From NCBI RefSeq assembly GCF_000224145.3, contig NW_004190363.2:1-64000 (forward strand): a stretch of DNA of 64,000 nt, given 5' to 3'. Origin of the DNA: Ciona intestinalis (taxonomy: Eukaryota > Chordata > Ascidiacea > Phlebobranchia > Cionidae). The position numbers and the translations under genes were made by a program. The notes below the pieces were generated by a model. That model did not search any database. It was not told the origin of the DNA and was given only the letters and a program-made list of their open reading frames with translations. Positions 1 to 9,070 of the stretch are shown here, piece after piece (position 1 is the stretch's first letter; each line of letters starts with the position of its first letter).

Positions 1-1079
1 TGCGCATAAGTTGTCGCATATTTACTCGCTTTATGCTAGTAAAGAAAAACAGGATAAAAGAATTTTACCACACAAAACCTGTTGCTGCTGCTATTGCTGT
101 GGACAGAGATATGTCCTTGGCCCGTGTTATAACGACTGTCGTTTTCCGGCCACGCGGGAATAAAGTAAGTTACATCCGTTCATTCATCTACTTGCCACAT
201 ACTTATGTATTGATTTGCGTTAATAAAGAAAATTTCTTCTTAACGTTTATTGCTTCTTGGGGAAACTTTACGTCTTTAATGTTGCTTACAAATAATAAAA
301 ACATCACGCATTTTATTATTTCTTGTTTCTGTTTAGTGTGTAGCCTCATATATAGTTGTTCTTGATTATCGACATGCGCTATCTATGCTGTTATAATATC
401 GACGTATCATACGCGGTTGCTCCGCACGGGAAATTAATAAATCAAAACCAGATATCAAGTGAAATATCTAATCTATTGTAATATAAAAACAATGGCCGAA
501 AGCTAGTGAACAAAAACATAAACACATAGATATAGTAGAGTGAGGGAAGATGGGACACCTTTAACACATAATATCCAAATAGCCTGATCGTGTTTTAAAC
601 AATTAACAACGGTCTGTGGAAGTCGTGAAGATACGGTTTTATAATTCATTGAATGTTCTTTGTTTACTACCAAATGAAAAGAGAAAACTAAACGAAAAGA
701 TGTCCCGTCTTCCCCCACCCTACTATAATTAAGTTTGAATATAATAGCAGCACGCTACAATTAAAATGGAATTAATTTTTACCTACTACAATATATAGTC
801 TTTAGTAGCAGCATGTGTGCCAACTTCTTAAAATGCAGGAAAGACAAGAATAGTTAGATGCGCATTTAGGCATAACAAATTCAACTTATTGGTTTCAATG
901 TTTACTAATTTTAGGGTAGGCTTCTCCATGCTGCCAGTCCAAGTTTTGTGCTTCTTGCATTGGGAGAAACTTTTTAAAACACAGGGGAGGCAGGGATAGT
1001 CAGATGCCTACTCCTGTAAAACAAAACTAACCGGCCAGGCGCCAGCGCAAGTTTGGGCCTATAACAACCAGTGCCGTTG
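1..1079. other. Spacer with repeat fragments, no gene
   Basis: No exon could be supported. Positions about 118-195 match the tail of the SINE family seen throughout the window (a motif like gtgttataacgactgtc followed by an a-rich gttacatt end). Positions 531-727 hold a complete inverted-repeat element. Positions about 790-1075 resemble a third repeat family that recurs near 3900-4070, 25480-25580 and 37310-37460 (shared words such as ggaggcagg and atagttagat). The open frame at 33-365 runs through the SINE tail and is not taken as coding. Confidence 0.6.
531..727. mobile_element. MITE-like inverted-repeat element, complete copy
   Basis: About 200 bp with near-perfect terminal inverted repeats: the left end starts TATAGTAGAGTGAGGGAAGA and the right end finishes in the complement (ccccaccctactata). 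There is no coding capacity. The centre (a gatcgtgttttaaacaatt word and a ttctttgtttactacca word) is shared with the copies at 7918-8114, 10027-10225, 26613-26810, 43068-43282 and 55251-55418. The structure fits a non-autonomous DNA transposon. A TA-type target suggesting Tc1/mariner ancestry is inference. Confidence 0.75.
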
Positions 1080-3116
1080 TTATGACCTTGTCCCCCCCCT
1101 TCTTCTTGCAACCAACCTCTGCAATCTACTTTGAGCCTCGGCGTGTTGCTTGTTTAACTCTGATATCCTGTCCTCAAGGCTTACTTGAGTTTTCTTTATT
1201 CCTGTCAATATTTCTTTGTTCTGGTGTTGTGTAACTTGAGGGGATATGAGGCTTGCGCTTGAAATTGAAATTGAGCTACTGTCATCACCTTCCAATAGAT
1301 CACTGCTGTCGTTGTCACTTTGCAAGAAGTCAAGGTTATACTGCACACCATGGGAGGGCTGGGGGTTGGGTTTGGTGTCTTTGCACGGAGGGGAGTTTGA
1401 TCTTGGTTGTATTTGTGGATAACTTGTGGGTTGTGTAAAAGTTGCAGGTTGATGCACTGCAGTGGGTTGTGTAAAAGTTGCAGGTTGATGCACTGCAGTG
1501 GGTTGTGTAAAAGTTGCAGGTTGATGCACTGCAGTGGGTTGTGTAAAAGTTGCAGGTTGATGCACTATATTGGGGGTTGTTGGTTGTATATGTTGCGTCA
1601 ACTCATTCATCCTCTGTTGTGCTTGTTGGTGTTGTAGTTGGAGATGCTTTAAGTGGCTTTGCACGGATGCAATTGTATGAGAAGCTTCTTCTGTAGTTTC
1701 CGTTTCCAACAAATATGGTTTGAAATGAGAAGTTGTTTTACTTGCTTCGCTGGTTGGAACGGCTGACTTAGCGTTCTGTGATTTCAAAGCAGTAAGTAAA
1801 GCTGTCATGTCAGACTTTAAACCTGAATCATCAGTTTTATTTGTTTCAACACCAAGCGCAACAAATTCAACATCATTTACTTCATCTTGAGCAACTGGTT
1901 CACATTTCTCTTCCAGTTTTTCCACTCTTTTGTTTAAATCTGCAACCTGATGTTTCAATGTTTCGTTATCTTTTAAAGTTTCTTCATTTTTATGGTTTAA
2001 TTGCAAAACGACCATCTTCATTTCATCAACGACTGACTTTTGTTGTTTCATTTGTTCAACCACATTCATTAACTCGAGTGTCAACGCGTCATTGACTGCT
2101 GTCTGGTGCGCTAATTTATCTTCTAATTCAACAACTGTTTGCTCGACTTTGTTAACTTTCATTTCACCTTCACCCACATAACTTGTGAGTCGAGTAACAG
2201 CATCGAGCAGGGATGCCGTGAAGCCTCCTAAACCATCTGATACCTGCATCTTCTGGACCTGTCGTCCACTTTTCTCCTCAAAAGAAGAAATATTTGTGGC
2301 GACATTTTGCATGGCTGACTTTAAATCATCATATTTTGGTTGAATCATCGCAGAAGAAGCATTTAATTTTCCCTGCAAAATAGAAGCATCTTTCGAAATG
2401 CGTGAAATATTGTCTGTGATGTTTGATTTTTCATGAGATACTTGATCACAGTTGGTTCTTGACAACGTTCGTTTAACTTCTTGCGTGCCATTCAAAGCAG
2501 AATATTCTTCATTTGGAAAGTTTTTATTATTCTGTGGGGTATGCAGGAGGTCTTCAGGTAGTTTGCCAGGTGTCTGATTACTTGAATCTCCAAGTAAATG
2601 CAAATAACGATCAGAATCTGCTTCGTATTCGTCCCCCACACTATCATTAGTTTCATTCAGAGTCTGGTTTTCGCTAATAAACCCTCGATTAGGTACCTGA
2701 CCTGGCATAACTGTCAGGTTGAGATTGCCAGACTTGCATGTTGAGGAGTCTTGGAAAATATCCTTTACAGAGGACATTGTTTCATCTGTCCTTCGTAAAA
2801 CTTCGGATAAATCATTGTGATCATAAAGAACATCCCGGAGAATCGCCAACTTCCGCATTTCCAGCTTCATCTGTCCAGGAGTCAACATCAGATCAACAGG
2901 GATTCCTCTTTTTCTGGCATGAAGCTCTCTCCTTGCAGCGTCTGCATTTTTCGATTTTCGCTTTATTTGATTCCGCAAAATATCTTGTGGACTTGCAGCG
3001 TGAACAGTGAGATCATTAACCGTTCCATCCCAATCTGGTCGGTTCAACGAATTATTCTTCTTATGTTTTCTCATTGGCAGGGAAGATTTTTTACCAAACC
3101 TACTACGATGAAACAT
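1080..3116 (-). CDS. SPICE1: Spindle and centriole-associated protein 1 homologue (SPICE1), single exon
   Basis: A 678-residue protein, shorter than the human one (about 855). In vertebrates SPICE1 acts at centrioles and spindle microtubules in centriole duplication and chromosome congression. Two family blocks are visible: an N-terminal block at residues about 28-50 (WDGTVNDLTVHAASPQD; human WDNTVTDLTVHRATPED) and a central block GRQVQKMQVSDGLGGFT that matches human GREVKGLQSSQGLTGFT. A strong coiled coil follows at about 330-415, then a Q/H/P-rich region with a coding tandem repeat, an acidic serine stretch and a C-terminal coiled coil. The start is set at 3116 because the open frame farther upstream (to 3242) runs into a SINE tail fragment at about 3211-3285. 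There are no introns, unlike most neighbours. Downstream of L2HGDH on the same strand, about 1 kb away. Confidence 0.85.
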   Translation of the reverse strand: MFHRSRFGKKSSLPMRKHKKNNSLNRPDWDGTVNDLTVHAASPQDILRNQIKRKSKNADAARRELHARKRGIPVDLMLTPGQMKLEMRKLAILRDVLYDHNDLSEVLRRTDETMSSVKDIFQDSSTCKSGNLNLTVMPGQVPNRGFISENQTLNETNDSVGDEYEADSDRYLHLLGDSSNQTPGKLPEDLLHTPQNNKNFPNEEYSALNGTQEVKRTLSRTNCDQVSHEKSNITDNISRISKDASILQGKLNASSAMIQPKYDDLKSAMQNVATNISSFEEKSGRQVQKMQVSDGLGGFTASLLDAVTRLTSYVGEGEMKVNKVEQTVVELEDKLAHQTAVNDALTLELMNVVEQMKQQKSVVDEMKMVVLQLNHKNEETLKDNETLKHQVADLNKRVEKLEEKCEPVAQDEVNDVEFVALGVETNKTDDSGLKSDMTALLTALKSQNAKSAVPTSEASKTTSHFKPYLLETETTEEASHTIASVQSHLKHLQLQHQQAQQRMNELTQHIQPTTPNIVHQPATFTQPTAVHQPATFTQPTAVHQPATFTQPTAVHQPATFTQPTSYPQIQPRSNSPPCKDTKPNPQPSHGVQYNLDFLQSDNDSSDLLEGDDSSSISISSASLISPQVTQHQNKEILTGIKKTQVSLEDRISELNKQHAEAQSRLQRLVARRRGGTRS
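1426..1569 (-). repeat. Coding tandem repeat in SPICE1, 4 x 36 bp
   Basis: Four head-to-tail units of exactly 36 bp, starting at about 1426, 1462, 1498 and 1534. Each encodes HQPATFTQPTAV. The first three units are almost identical and the fourth diverges at its edge, which points to recent expansion. The period is a multiple of three, so changes in copy number keep the frame. Confidence 0.95.
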
Positions 3117-4092
3117 CTTGATCAACTTAATTGATGCTGCAATTATAATAATAATTATTAAACCCAATTCACACAAGCACCACTTATTCGATAAAAGTAA
3201 ATTGTTTATTCTTAAATGGCAATGACAACTGTTATGACACACGGGTGTTCTGTTTCAAACATCCCGTGCCCGCTTATAACCTACATATCTAACTTTGAAA
3301 GTTCATCATTAAAAACCATCAAAACATTGTTTTTCACCTCGTTTACAGCAAGATAAATTTAAAGCAACAAACCAATAATCATGCAGTGCAAAAAAAAAGT
3401 TAAAAATTTTACACGAATGATCATGGCACAAACTATATAACACATTTCATCATATGATAAACACAATTTATAACAATAACCAGTAACCACTTGAGTTTTA
3501 GTTTTGCTTGTACAAATGTAACACTAACATTTTCATTGCAACTGATAGCATTCAACAAAATGGTATATAATATAACCTACAGTGCATGATCGCATGAGGT
3601 TTGCAGATTAATGTATCGAACAATTTTTAGTTTGACTGAAACATGATGCAGATCATCAGCACAAAAACAATCTAGTATGCTAACTTTATTAATTTGTTTT
3701 AACAATAATTCAAATATTTCATTGTAAAACAAACTAATGTAGGCAATAAAATAAAACATTGCACTCAGGAATTAACACTAAAACAATTGCAATGGTTTAG
3801 TGGCTACCATATTAAAAAACTGTGATGTAAATTAGTATAGCGATGTTTTAAAATCTTATTAAAGAATAAAATTTAATTAAAATAAGTGCATGGAAATCTA
3901 AGGCATAAGCACCAAAGCTAGGGTGGCAGGGTCGGAACGCTCAGGAATTATCTGCACTGCATTAATCGGTAAACATTAGAATCAATAAGTTAGATTTGTT
4001 TCAAAGAAATGTGGTTTAACTGTCACTGCCTCCCTTGCATTTTAAAAAGTTTGGCGCCTATGATTTGAATGACACACAAAATATTTCATTTG
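3117..4092. other. Spacer between SPICE1 and L2HGDH with SINE fragment
   Basis: Contains a SINE tail fragment in minus orientation at about 3211-3285 (gggtgttctgtttcaaacat, then cccgtgcccgctta). At about 3900-4070 there is a fragment of the repeat family also seen at 790-1075. No exon or RNA gene was recognised. Confidence 0.6.
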
Positions 4093-5430
4093 TTAAAACT
4101 GATATTTTGTTTCCACTTCATCAGCAATCATTTTTGCAATTGCAAGTGATGAGGTAGCAGCAGGTGAAGGAGCGTTACGAACATGGAGCATGTTTGTACT
4201 CAGTTCTCCCTTACCGCTGTCGAACACAAAATCATCCACCAAGTTTCCTTTATCATCAAGGGCTTGTGCACGAACGCCTGAAGGTCCTTTGACGACATCC
4301 TCCTTTTTTAACTCAGGAATAAACCTCTGTAGGAGTTTGACTTGAGCATTCATATTTGCTACCCTGTATAGTTCGTTGACTCCTGCCGAAAAGTTTCGGA
4401 ACACAAGTTTTTGAAGACCAGAGAACAATAGCGCTTCAGAAAGGTCTTTGAAATTAAAATCAAAGAATTTGTAGCCTTCTCGCTTAAATGCAAGAACAGC
4501 GTTGGGGCCGAGCCAAACGCTGCCGTCCATACGAGGTGTATAATGAACACCAAGGAAGGGAAACCTAGGGTCAGGGACTGGATAAATATTCCCCCGGACT
4601 AAATCTCTTTTGCTTTCCTTAAGAACAAGGTAGTCGCCACGAAATGGGACGATTTTAGGGAGAATTTCACAGCCAGATTTAGCTGCAAGTCTGTCAGCAT
4701 ATAATCCCCCACAAACAATCACATACTTTGAATGAATTTGTTGGTTTGGGTCTTTACCTTGGATTAAAACACCAGAGTCCAACTTTGAACTTTTCTTAAA
4801 ATTGGAAACTTCAAAATTTGTTCGAATTGTCCCACCTCCTTCTGCAAACTGTTTTCCATACGATCGTGCGACGACAGCAAAATCAACTATCCCAGTTTTC
4901 GGGGAATGAATCGCTTTTAAACCTTTGCAATGTGGCTCGACGTCTTTTATTTCATGTTTATCCAACATAGTAACAGTGCAACCATTCTGCAATGCTCTCT
5001 TGTAAATGTTATCAAGTCTGGGAATTTCTTCTTCTTCAACTGCTACAATAAGTTTACCAACTTTTTTGTACGGAATGTTTTGCTGGTCGCAATATTTATA
5101 CATGAGTTCCAAACCTTCAACGCATAGTTTGGCCTTCAGACTGCCAGGGGTGTAATATATCCCAGCGTGAATTACACCACTGTTGTGTCCACTCTGGTGC
5201 AAACTTACTTCGTTTTCTTTTTCAACAACGGCGTATTTAACTCCGGGGTGACGAAGCAAAAGCTCTCTTGCAGTAGCTAATCCAACAATACCACCCCCCA
5301 CAATGGTAACGTCGTAAGTATCTTGAATTGCGGCGGTAAATTTACGGTTCGAACAAACCGTAGACAATTTAAAACCTCGCAAATGTTTCAAGGCAAAACT
5401 ACTTCTTCCACACAACATTATCTTGTTCAT
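4093..5430 (-). CDS. L2HGDH: L-2-hydroxyglutarate dehydrogenase, mitochondrial, single exon
   Basis: A 445-residue FAD-dependent enzyme (human 463) that oxidises L-2-hydroxyglutarate to 2-oxoglutarate, a metabolite-repair step in mitochondria. The N-terminus is basic and hydroxyl-rich with few acids, as expected for a mitochondrial targeting peptide. A Rossmann FAD motif, VTIVGGGIVGLATARE, lies at about residues 41-56, followed by the family block HQSGHNSGVIHAGIYYTPGS. The C-terminal part has GPSGVRAQALD and RNAPSPAATSSLAIA, both typical of L2HGDH. The start at 5430 (MNKIML) is preferred over the hydrophobic extension to 5472; 5418 is also possible. The gene is intronless, unlike the human one, so origin by retroposition or intron loss is possible. 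Confidence 0.95.
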   Translation of the reverse strand: MNKIMLCGRSSFALKHLRGFKLSTVCSNRKFTAAIQDTYDVTIVGGGIVGLATARELLLRHPGVKYAVVEKENEVSLHQSGHNSGVIHAGIYYTPGSLKAKLCVEGLELMYKYCDQQNIPYKKVGKLIVAVEEEEIPRLDNIYKRALQNGCTVTMLDKHEIKDVEPHCKGLKAIHSPKTGIVDFAVVARSYGKQFAEGGGTIRTNFEVSNFKKSSKLDSGVLIQGKDPNQQIHSKYVIVCGGLYADRLAAKSGCEILPKIVPFRGDYLVLKESKRDLVRGNIYPVPDPRFPFLGVHYTPRMDGSVWLGPNAVLAFKREGYKFFDFNFKDLSEALLFSGLQKLVFRNFSAGVNELYRVANMNAQVKLLQRFIPELKKEDVVKGPSGVRAQALDDKGNLVDDFVFDSGKGELSTNMLHVRNAPSPAATSSLAIAKMIADEVETKYQF

Positions 5431-6849
5431 ATTTTTTGCATAAAAACAGACAACACAAGAAATAAAAAGCAACTACAACGTACAACCGGTTAAACCAGAA
5501 ATTCAATTTTTTTAAACAGTAATTTCCAAAATGATTGAAGCGTGACGATAACCACCAGAAATAAATTAACAAGAGAGCTGAATTATAAAAGCAAAATATT
5601 AAGGTAGGCTATATATTAAACACTTTTTTGGTATGTTTTTTTGGTATGTGTTAAGGGGCGAGAATTAGACTGGTTAAACTCTACGGTACGTTTCGCCTTA
5701 ACATCTTATGGCTGTTAAGACAACGTTACATGACGAATAGCGAAATCACATTGCAGACGAAAACAGTAGAACGGACGAGTTTCCGTCAGGTCGCCTACTG
5801 TCCTGTTTCTGGCCTCTCTGACGCTTAAAAAAGGAGGAGTTTTGAATCATGCCGAAAGCAGCGCAAAATCGTTACTATTTCGCGTGCATACCAAACCAAC
5901 CTGCTTTTTAATACCACAACACATGCATGCAGGTTGTTTATTACTATTCACAACCGATCTAAGCGGCATTAGACACGGCCCCAGGTTTTACTCCATTTAT
6001 CAATCAAACAATAATTACCACGAAAAGGAATATAAGGAAAAGTTACAGGAGGTTGGTGAAAAAAAACCGAACATGTGTATAAAATCGGTATTTGTTTACT
6101 TAACGTTACATTTACATAACCTAAAAAGACGTGACTATCTTATTGTACCAACCCTTGATCAAAATACCTGTTCATCTATCCATATTTCACTGAAACGATC
6201 ACGTGATGTCTGGCTTTATTTAATAACTTCCTATGATGTGTCTGACTAACAACAGTCAGTTGCAGTCGCTGAGTGTCAATCAATATCGAAAACGTTGGTT
6301 GTAACAGAAGAAGTGCGTTTCTTAGATATGAGTTTAATGTTTTCGCAGTTTCGGTAGTTACTTTACAACGCTGCGTTAATCCAAAGCTATGCAACTAAGG
6401 GTTGTTTCCAAACGAGAGTAGCCTATTTTTACTATATGGAATGTGCAATGTGAAAACCAAAATATTCCACTAAATGATATAGTAAAATCTATTAAAAAAA
6501 CTTTAAACGAGCGTAAACTTTTGTCTGGTTTTGATTTTACCTTTCCGTGATGTTTTATCTGACTAACTACATTGCAATTACAGTCGTTATTTGCCTATAC
6601 TGCTTGGGGGAGATATATGTTGTACTTGGCTACTTCCTGTTTCTTTCATGCGTTATTTTAATGCGTTTTCAAAGACAATGCCACAGAGCACTTAATAGTT
6701 ATTTTGATGTATTTTGGATTAATCGGCACCAGAGAAACAAAGGTTACATAAAATGTAAGTGCTATGCAGTAATTAATTAAGTGTAAAAATCAACATAAAC
6801 TTATCGGAGTTTGCAAATTAAGCATTTAATGACAGTCACTTCAATGCAG
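5431..6849. other. Upstream region of L2HGDH, no supported gene
   Basis: Open frames at 5842-6249 and 6547-6780 have no recognised domain, no convincing splice context and AT-driven composition (the second is mostly hydrophobic residues from T-rich codons). The region probably holds the L2HGDH promoter and sequence upstream of the small peptide gene. No known repeat family stands out. Confidence 0.4.
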
Positions 6850-7060
6850 GGAACAATTGCTCTATCAAAACTTCGAAAACATCTCAGACTTCGCGGAACA
6901 ACAGAACTACTTCTTCTTAAATCGAAGCTTTAAGCGTTTAATAACCAACGCCACTTACGCGTTTAACGAAATAAAAAGCGGCGAGTTCTGGTACGAAATC
7001 ATCTCCTCATTCAGAAGGCAACAAAGTGAGTGGTTGGTTGGTTTTACTTGTGTTTTGTGA
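6850..7060 (+). other. Exon-like open segment just upstream of the secreted-peptide gene
   Basis: After an acceptor-like tcaatgcag at 6849, an open frame runs to a stop at 7058-7060. It encodes a mixed, protein-like sequence (for example NFENISDFAEQQNYFFLNRS and SGEFWYEIISSF). A donor (aaa/gtgagt) lies at about 7026. The peptide gene's ATG follows an acceptor (tttctgcag) at 7079, only 19 bases after the stop. The segment could be a 5' untranslated exon, whose frame then stops soon after joining, or the last exon of an upstream cistron. No homology was recognised. Confidence 0.35.
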
Positions 7061-7079
7061 CTAATATTTGTTTCTGCAG

Positions 7080-7638
7080 ATGAACAAGTCAGCACTTCTC
7101 CTATTGCTTGTCGTCGGACTCCTCGTCCTCACTGATACTGTACATTGTCGCAGATTTGACCAACAGCAAAATGGTAAGTGGTTCATACATAGTGGGGTGG
7201 GTTAAGATGGTTCATTGTATTTTATTCTCCCATTTGGAAGTAAACAAACATATTTACAACATTTTATAACTGTAGCCACGCGACTGTAAATTGGCGTTGT
7301 TAATTGATAAAATACAGTAAAAAAATATGGAGTTTAGGTGCTAGTTGGAATAATTTGTTTAAAATTAATTTATTTCATCTCATACTATATATAAAACTCA
7401 AACTTTTTAATCAAAGCGGATACATCTATGATGAGCAGAGATGAAATTAAAGATTCAGCACGTTGGGACCACGCAGTGCAAAGAGGTAATCAATTCTTTA
7501 CCGCTTGGTTAGGCTTCGTTTTAATGCTTGACTTAAATATTTAGACATTAAAAAATAATAATTCGTATTTATCCTTTGGGTTAATGCAAGATTTATTATT
7601 TTTCAGTTGACGAAATGTTGGATGAACTAATGCATTAA
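7080..7638 (+). CDS. Small secreted peptide precursor, three exons, family not recognised
   Basis: Exons 7080-7173, 7417-7485 and 7607-7638 join with GT-AG introns and consistent phases into 64 residues. The first ~23 residues form a clear signal peptide: MNKS, a leucine/valine core, then TDTVHC. The mature part (RRFDQQQN onward) is hydrophilic and acidic, with a DEIKDSARWDHAVQR block and the C-terminus VDEMLDELMH. It has no amidation site and, apart from one cysteine at the signal end, no cysteines. A poly(A) signal AATAAA lies near 7708. The ATG sits directly after an acceptor (tttctgcag), where a spliced leader or a 5' exon would join. It could be a hormone, host-defence or structural peptide; I do not recognise the family. 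Confidence 0.65.
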
Positions 7639-7917
7639 ATTAAAACGACGACCGCGAAATCAAGAATATGACCATTTATTTAAAGAGAAAGCTCTATTAT
7701 TCATTAACAATAAACATAATGTGCAATATACGCAGAATACTGGTTGTCAATAAGATAAACCAGCATGCATTTACAATTACAAGTTGTGTGTTTCATGCGT
7801 CGTGGTTTGGTAACTTGGTATCTGTTAGTTTTGTGTGGGTAAAAGCACATTAATGAGTGTCACTTAATTATTCTAGCGTATACAGCAACCTATATTCTAT
7901 AGCGTATAGCAAAATGT

Positions 7918-8114
7918 TATAGTGGGGTAGGGGAAGATGGGACACCTTTAGCACATAATATCTAAATATCCTGATCGTATTTTAAACAATTAACAATGGT
8001 CTATGAAAGTCGCGAGGACAAGGTTTTAAAATTCCTTAAATGTTTTTTGTTTGCTACCAAAATGTACGAGAAAATAGAATGAAAAGGTGTCCCATCTTTC
8101 CCCATCCTACTATA
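7918..8114. mobile_element. MITE-like inverted-repeat element, complete copy
   Basis: Same family as 531-727. The ends are tatagtggggtagggg and ccccatcctactata, with shared central words (cctgatcg, ttaaacaattaacaatggtc). It lies between the small peptide gene and the 3' end of the XBP1 locus. Confidence 0.75.
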
Positions 8115-8209
8115 TAAGGTAAATGTCCTATTACAAACATTTCACGCCCGCTTACGAACACATGCAAATGCACTCGTATTAAAATGTTCTACTAATTCCC
8201 CAAGTCATG

Positions 8210-8473
8210 CTACGAACGTAATGAGAAACTGCCCCTACAATATAATGCTGCATATCTCTCTATTATTTCCGTTTCGAGTGGCGTGCATGCCACCGCAGAC
8301 AAGTTGTGATATCTCTGTGTCTTTTCTCCGCCACAAATTGAACGTTTGCGCTTATTTGGTGAGGCTGGTGGTGAAAGGTTGATGAAATCTACATTTTGCC
8401 CGAGGCCCAAAACGGGAAACAAATACCACAAGATCATGAAAGTAACAAAACAACATGTTATTGGCACAAATTC
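8210..8473 (-). other. Open frame at the 3' side of the XBP1 locus; possible exon of the spliced form
   Basis: About 86 codons in the frame that continues from CTGCCGCCTTACCTC near 8488. It encodes a hydrophobic segment of about 20 residues (CCFVTFMILWYLFPVLGLG), then LSPPASPNKRKRSICGG and a C-terminus rich in charged residues. This frame is +1 relative to the upstream open frame at 8517-8716. It is therefore the frame that removal of a 22-base intron at 8561-8582 would select. In-frame stops (TAA, TGA) just upstream mean a further conventional intron would be required. It could also be chance; transcript data would decide. Confidence 0.3.
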
Positions 8474-8516
8474 ACAGAGGTAAGGCGGCAGTATATGATA
8501 CCCTCATAATTAATAA

Positions 8517-8716
8517 TCAACTGTAAGAATACAAAATGTACAAAAGCAAAAAATATGCAGCGCATATTAAAACACAACACTGCAGGTTGTAAACGGAGGT
8601 CACGTTCATACCATCAATGCGAATTTCTCCCAAACCGTTGACGTAAATCGCCTCTGATTTAGGTTGATTGTTTGTGCACCTACCGATTCGTGCGTCAGTG
8701 CGATGCAGACAAACAA
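8517..8716 (-). other. Candidate XBP1 exon carrying IRE1-like hairpins and a hydrophobic C-terminus
   Basis: A splice acceptor (ttgcttaag) at 8717 opens a frame of about 65 codons ending in TGA at 8517-8519. The frame includes EAIYVNGLGEIRIDGMNVTS and VYNLQ, then a strongly hydrophobic tail (CCVLICAAYFLLLYILYS). The CTGCAG of hairpin 1 codes the LQ of NLQ, and the hydrophobic tail starts right after it. In vertebrate XBP1 the unspliced frame likewise gains a membrane-associating hydrophobic region (HR2) just past the IRE1 site. Doubt: the donor at 9083 is phase 0 while this acceptor needs one carried base; acceptor cagag/GCG at about 8654 would restore the phase. Confidence 0.4.
8552..8590 (-). 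promoter_or_regulatory. Pair of hairpins resembling IRE1 cleavage sites of XBP1 mRNA
   Basis: On the minus strand, hairpin 1 (8574-8590) is a 5-bp stem ACAAC/GTTGT closing a 7-base loop CTGCAGT. This fits the IRE1 loop consensus CNGCAGN exactly. After 5 bases, hairpin 2 (8552-8568) is a stem AATAT/ATATT closing a 7-base loop GCGCTGC, which keeps G3, C4 and G6 but not C1 or A5. Cutting after G3 of each loop would remove 22 bases (8561-8582) and shift the frame. Known metazoan XBP1 introns are about 20-26 bases between two such loops. Function is inferred from geometry and gene context. Confidence 0.45.
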
Positions 8717-8888
8717 CTTAAGCAAGAAATTAAAATGAAAACGATGTTTCGGTAAATGTGCAAAGTGTTGAGTTATACCATGACGATTAAACCCATTTAC
8801 TGACTAATTGACTGCGGATATCAATGTCTGTTTGTGGAAGTTCATACTTTACACAAATAAACCTTCACAATGTGATGCCTCACTTTTG

Positions 8889-9063
8889 TAGGTTGGGGTA
8901 AGATGGTTTATGTTCATTCAACGTTATCTTCCCAATCGGTAATAACAAAGAACACCTAAAAAACGATATACCCGTATACAGCATTGTTAACTGTTGATAA
9001 CATGCTCAGGAAATATAGGATATTATGTGCTAAAAGTATCCCATTTTACCCCACATTACTATA
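8889..9063. mobile_element. MITE-like element, diverged copy, in the XBP1 locus
   Basis: Starts ggttggggtaagatggt and ends cccattttaccccacattactatat. It contains the attatgtgctaaaagt word of the family. It lies directly downstream of the stop at 9071, in what would be an intron if the locus continues to 8716. Confidence 0.55.
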
Positions 9064-9070
9064 TACAATG

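Noticed and set aside
5842-6780. Plus-strand open frames of 135 and 77 codons
   Set aside because: No domain, AT-driven composition, and no plausible splicing to the peptide gene.
8488-8582. Alternative 94-base unconventional intron using CTG/CCG near 8488 as second IRE1 site
   Set aside because: It would join the two frames directly, but the second site has no hairpin and the length is outside the usual animal range; the 22-base pair of hairpins fits better.
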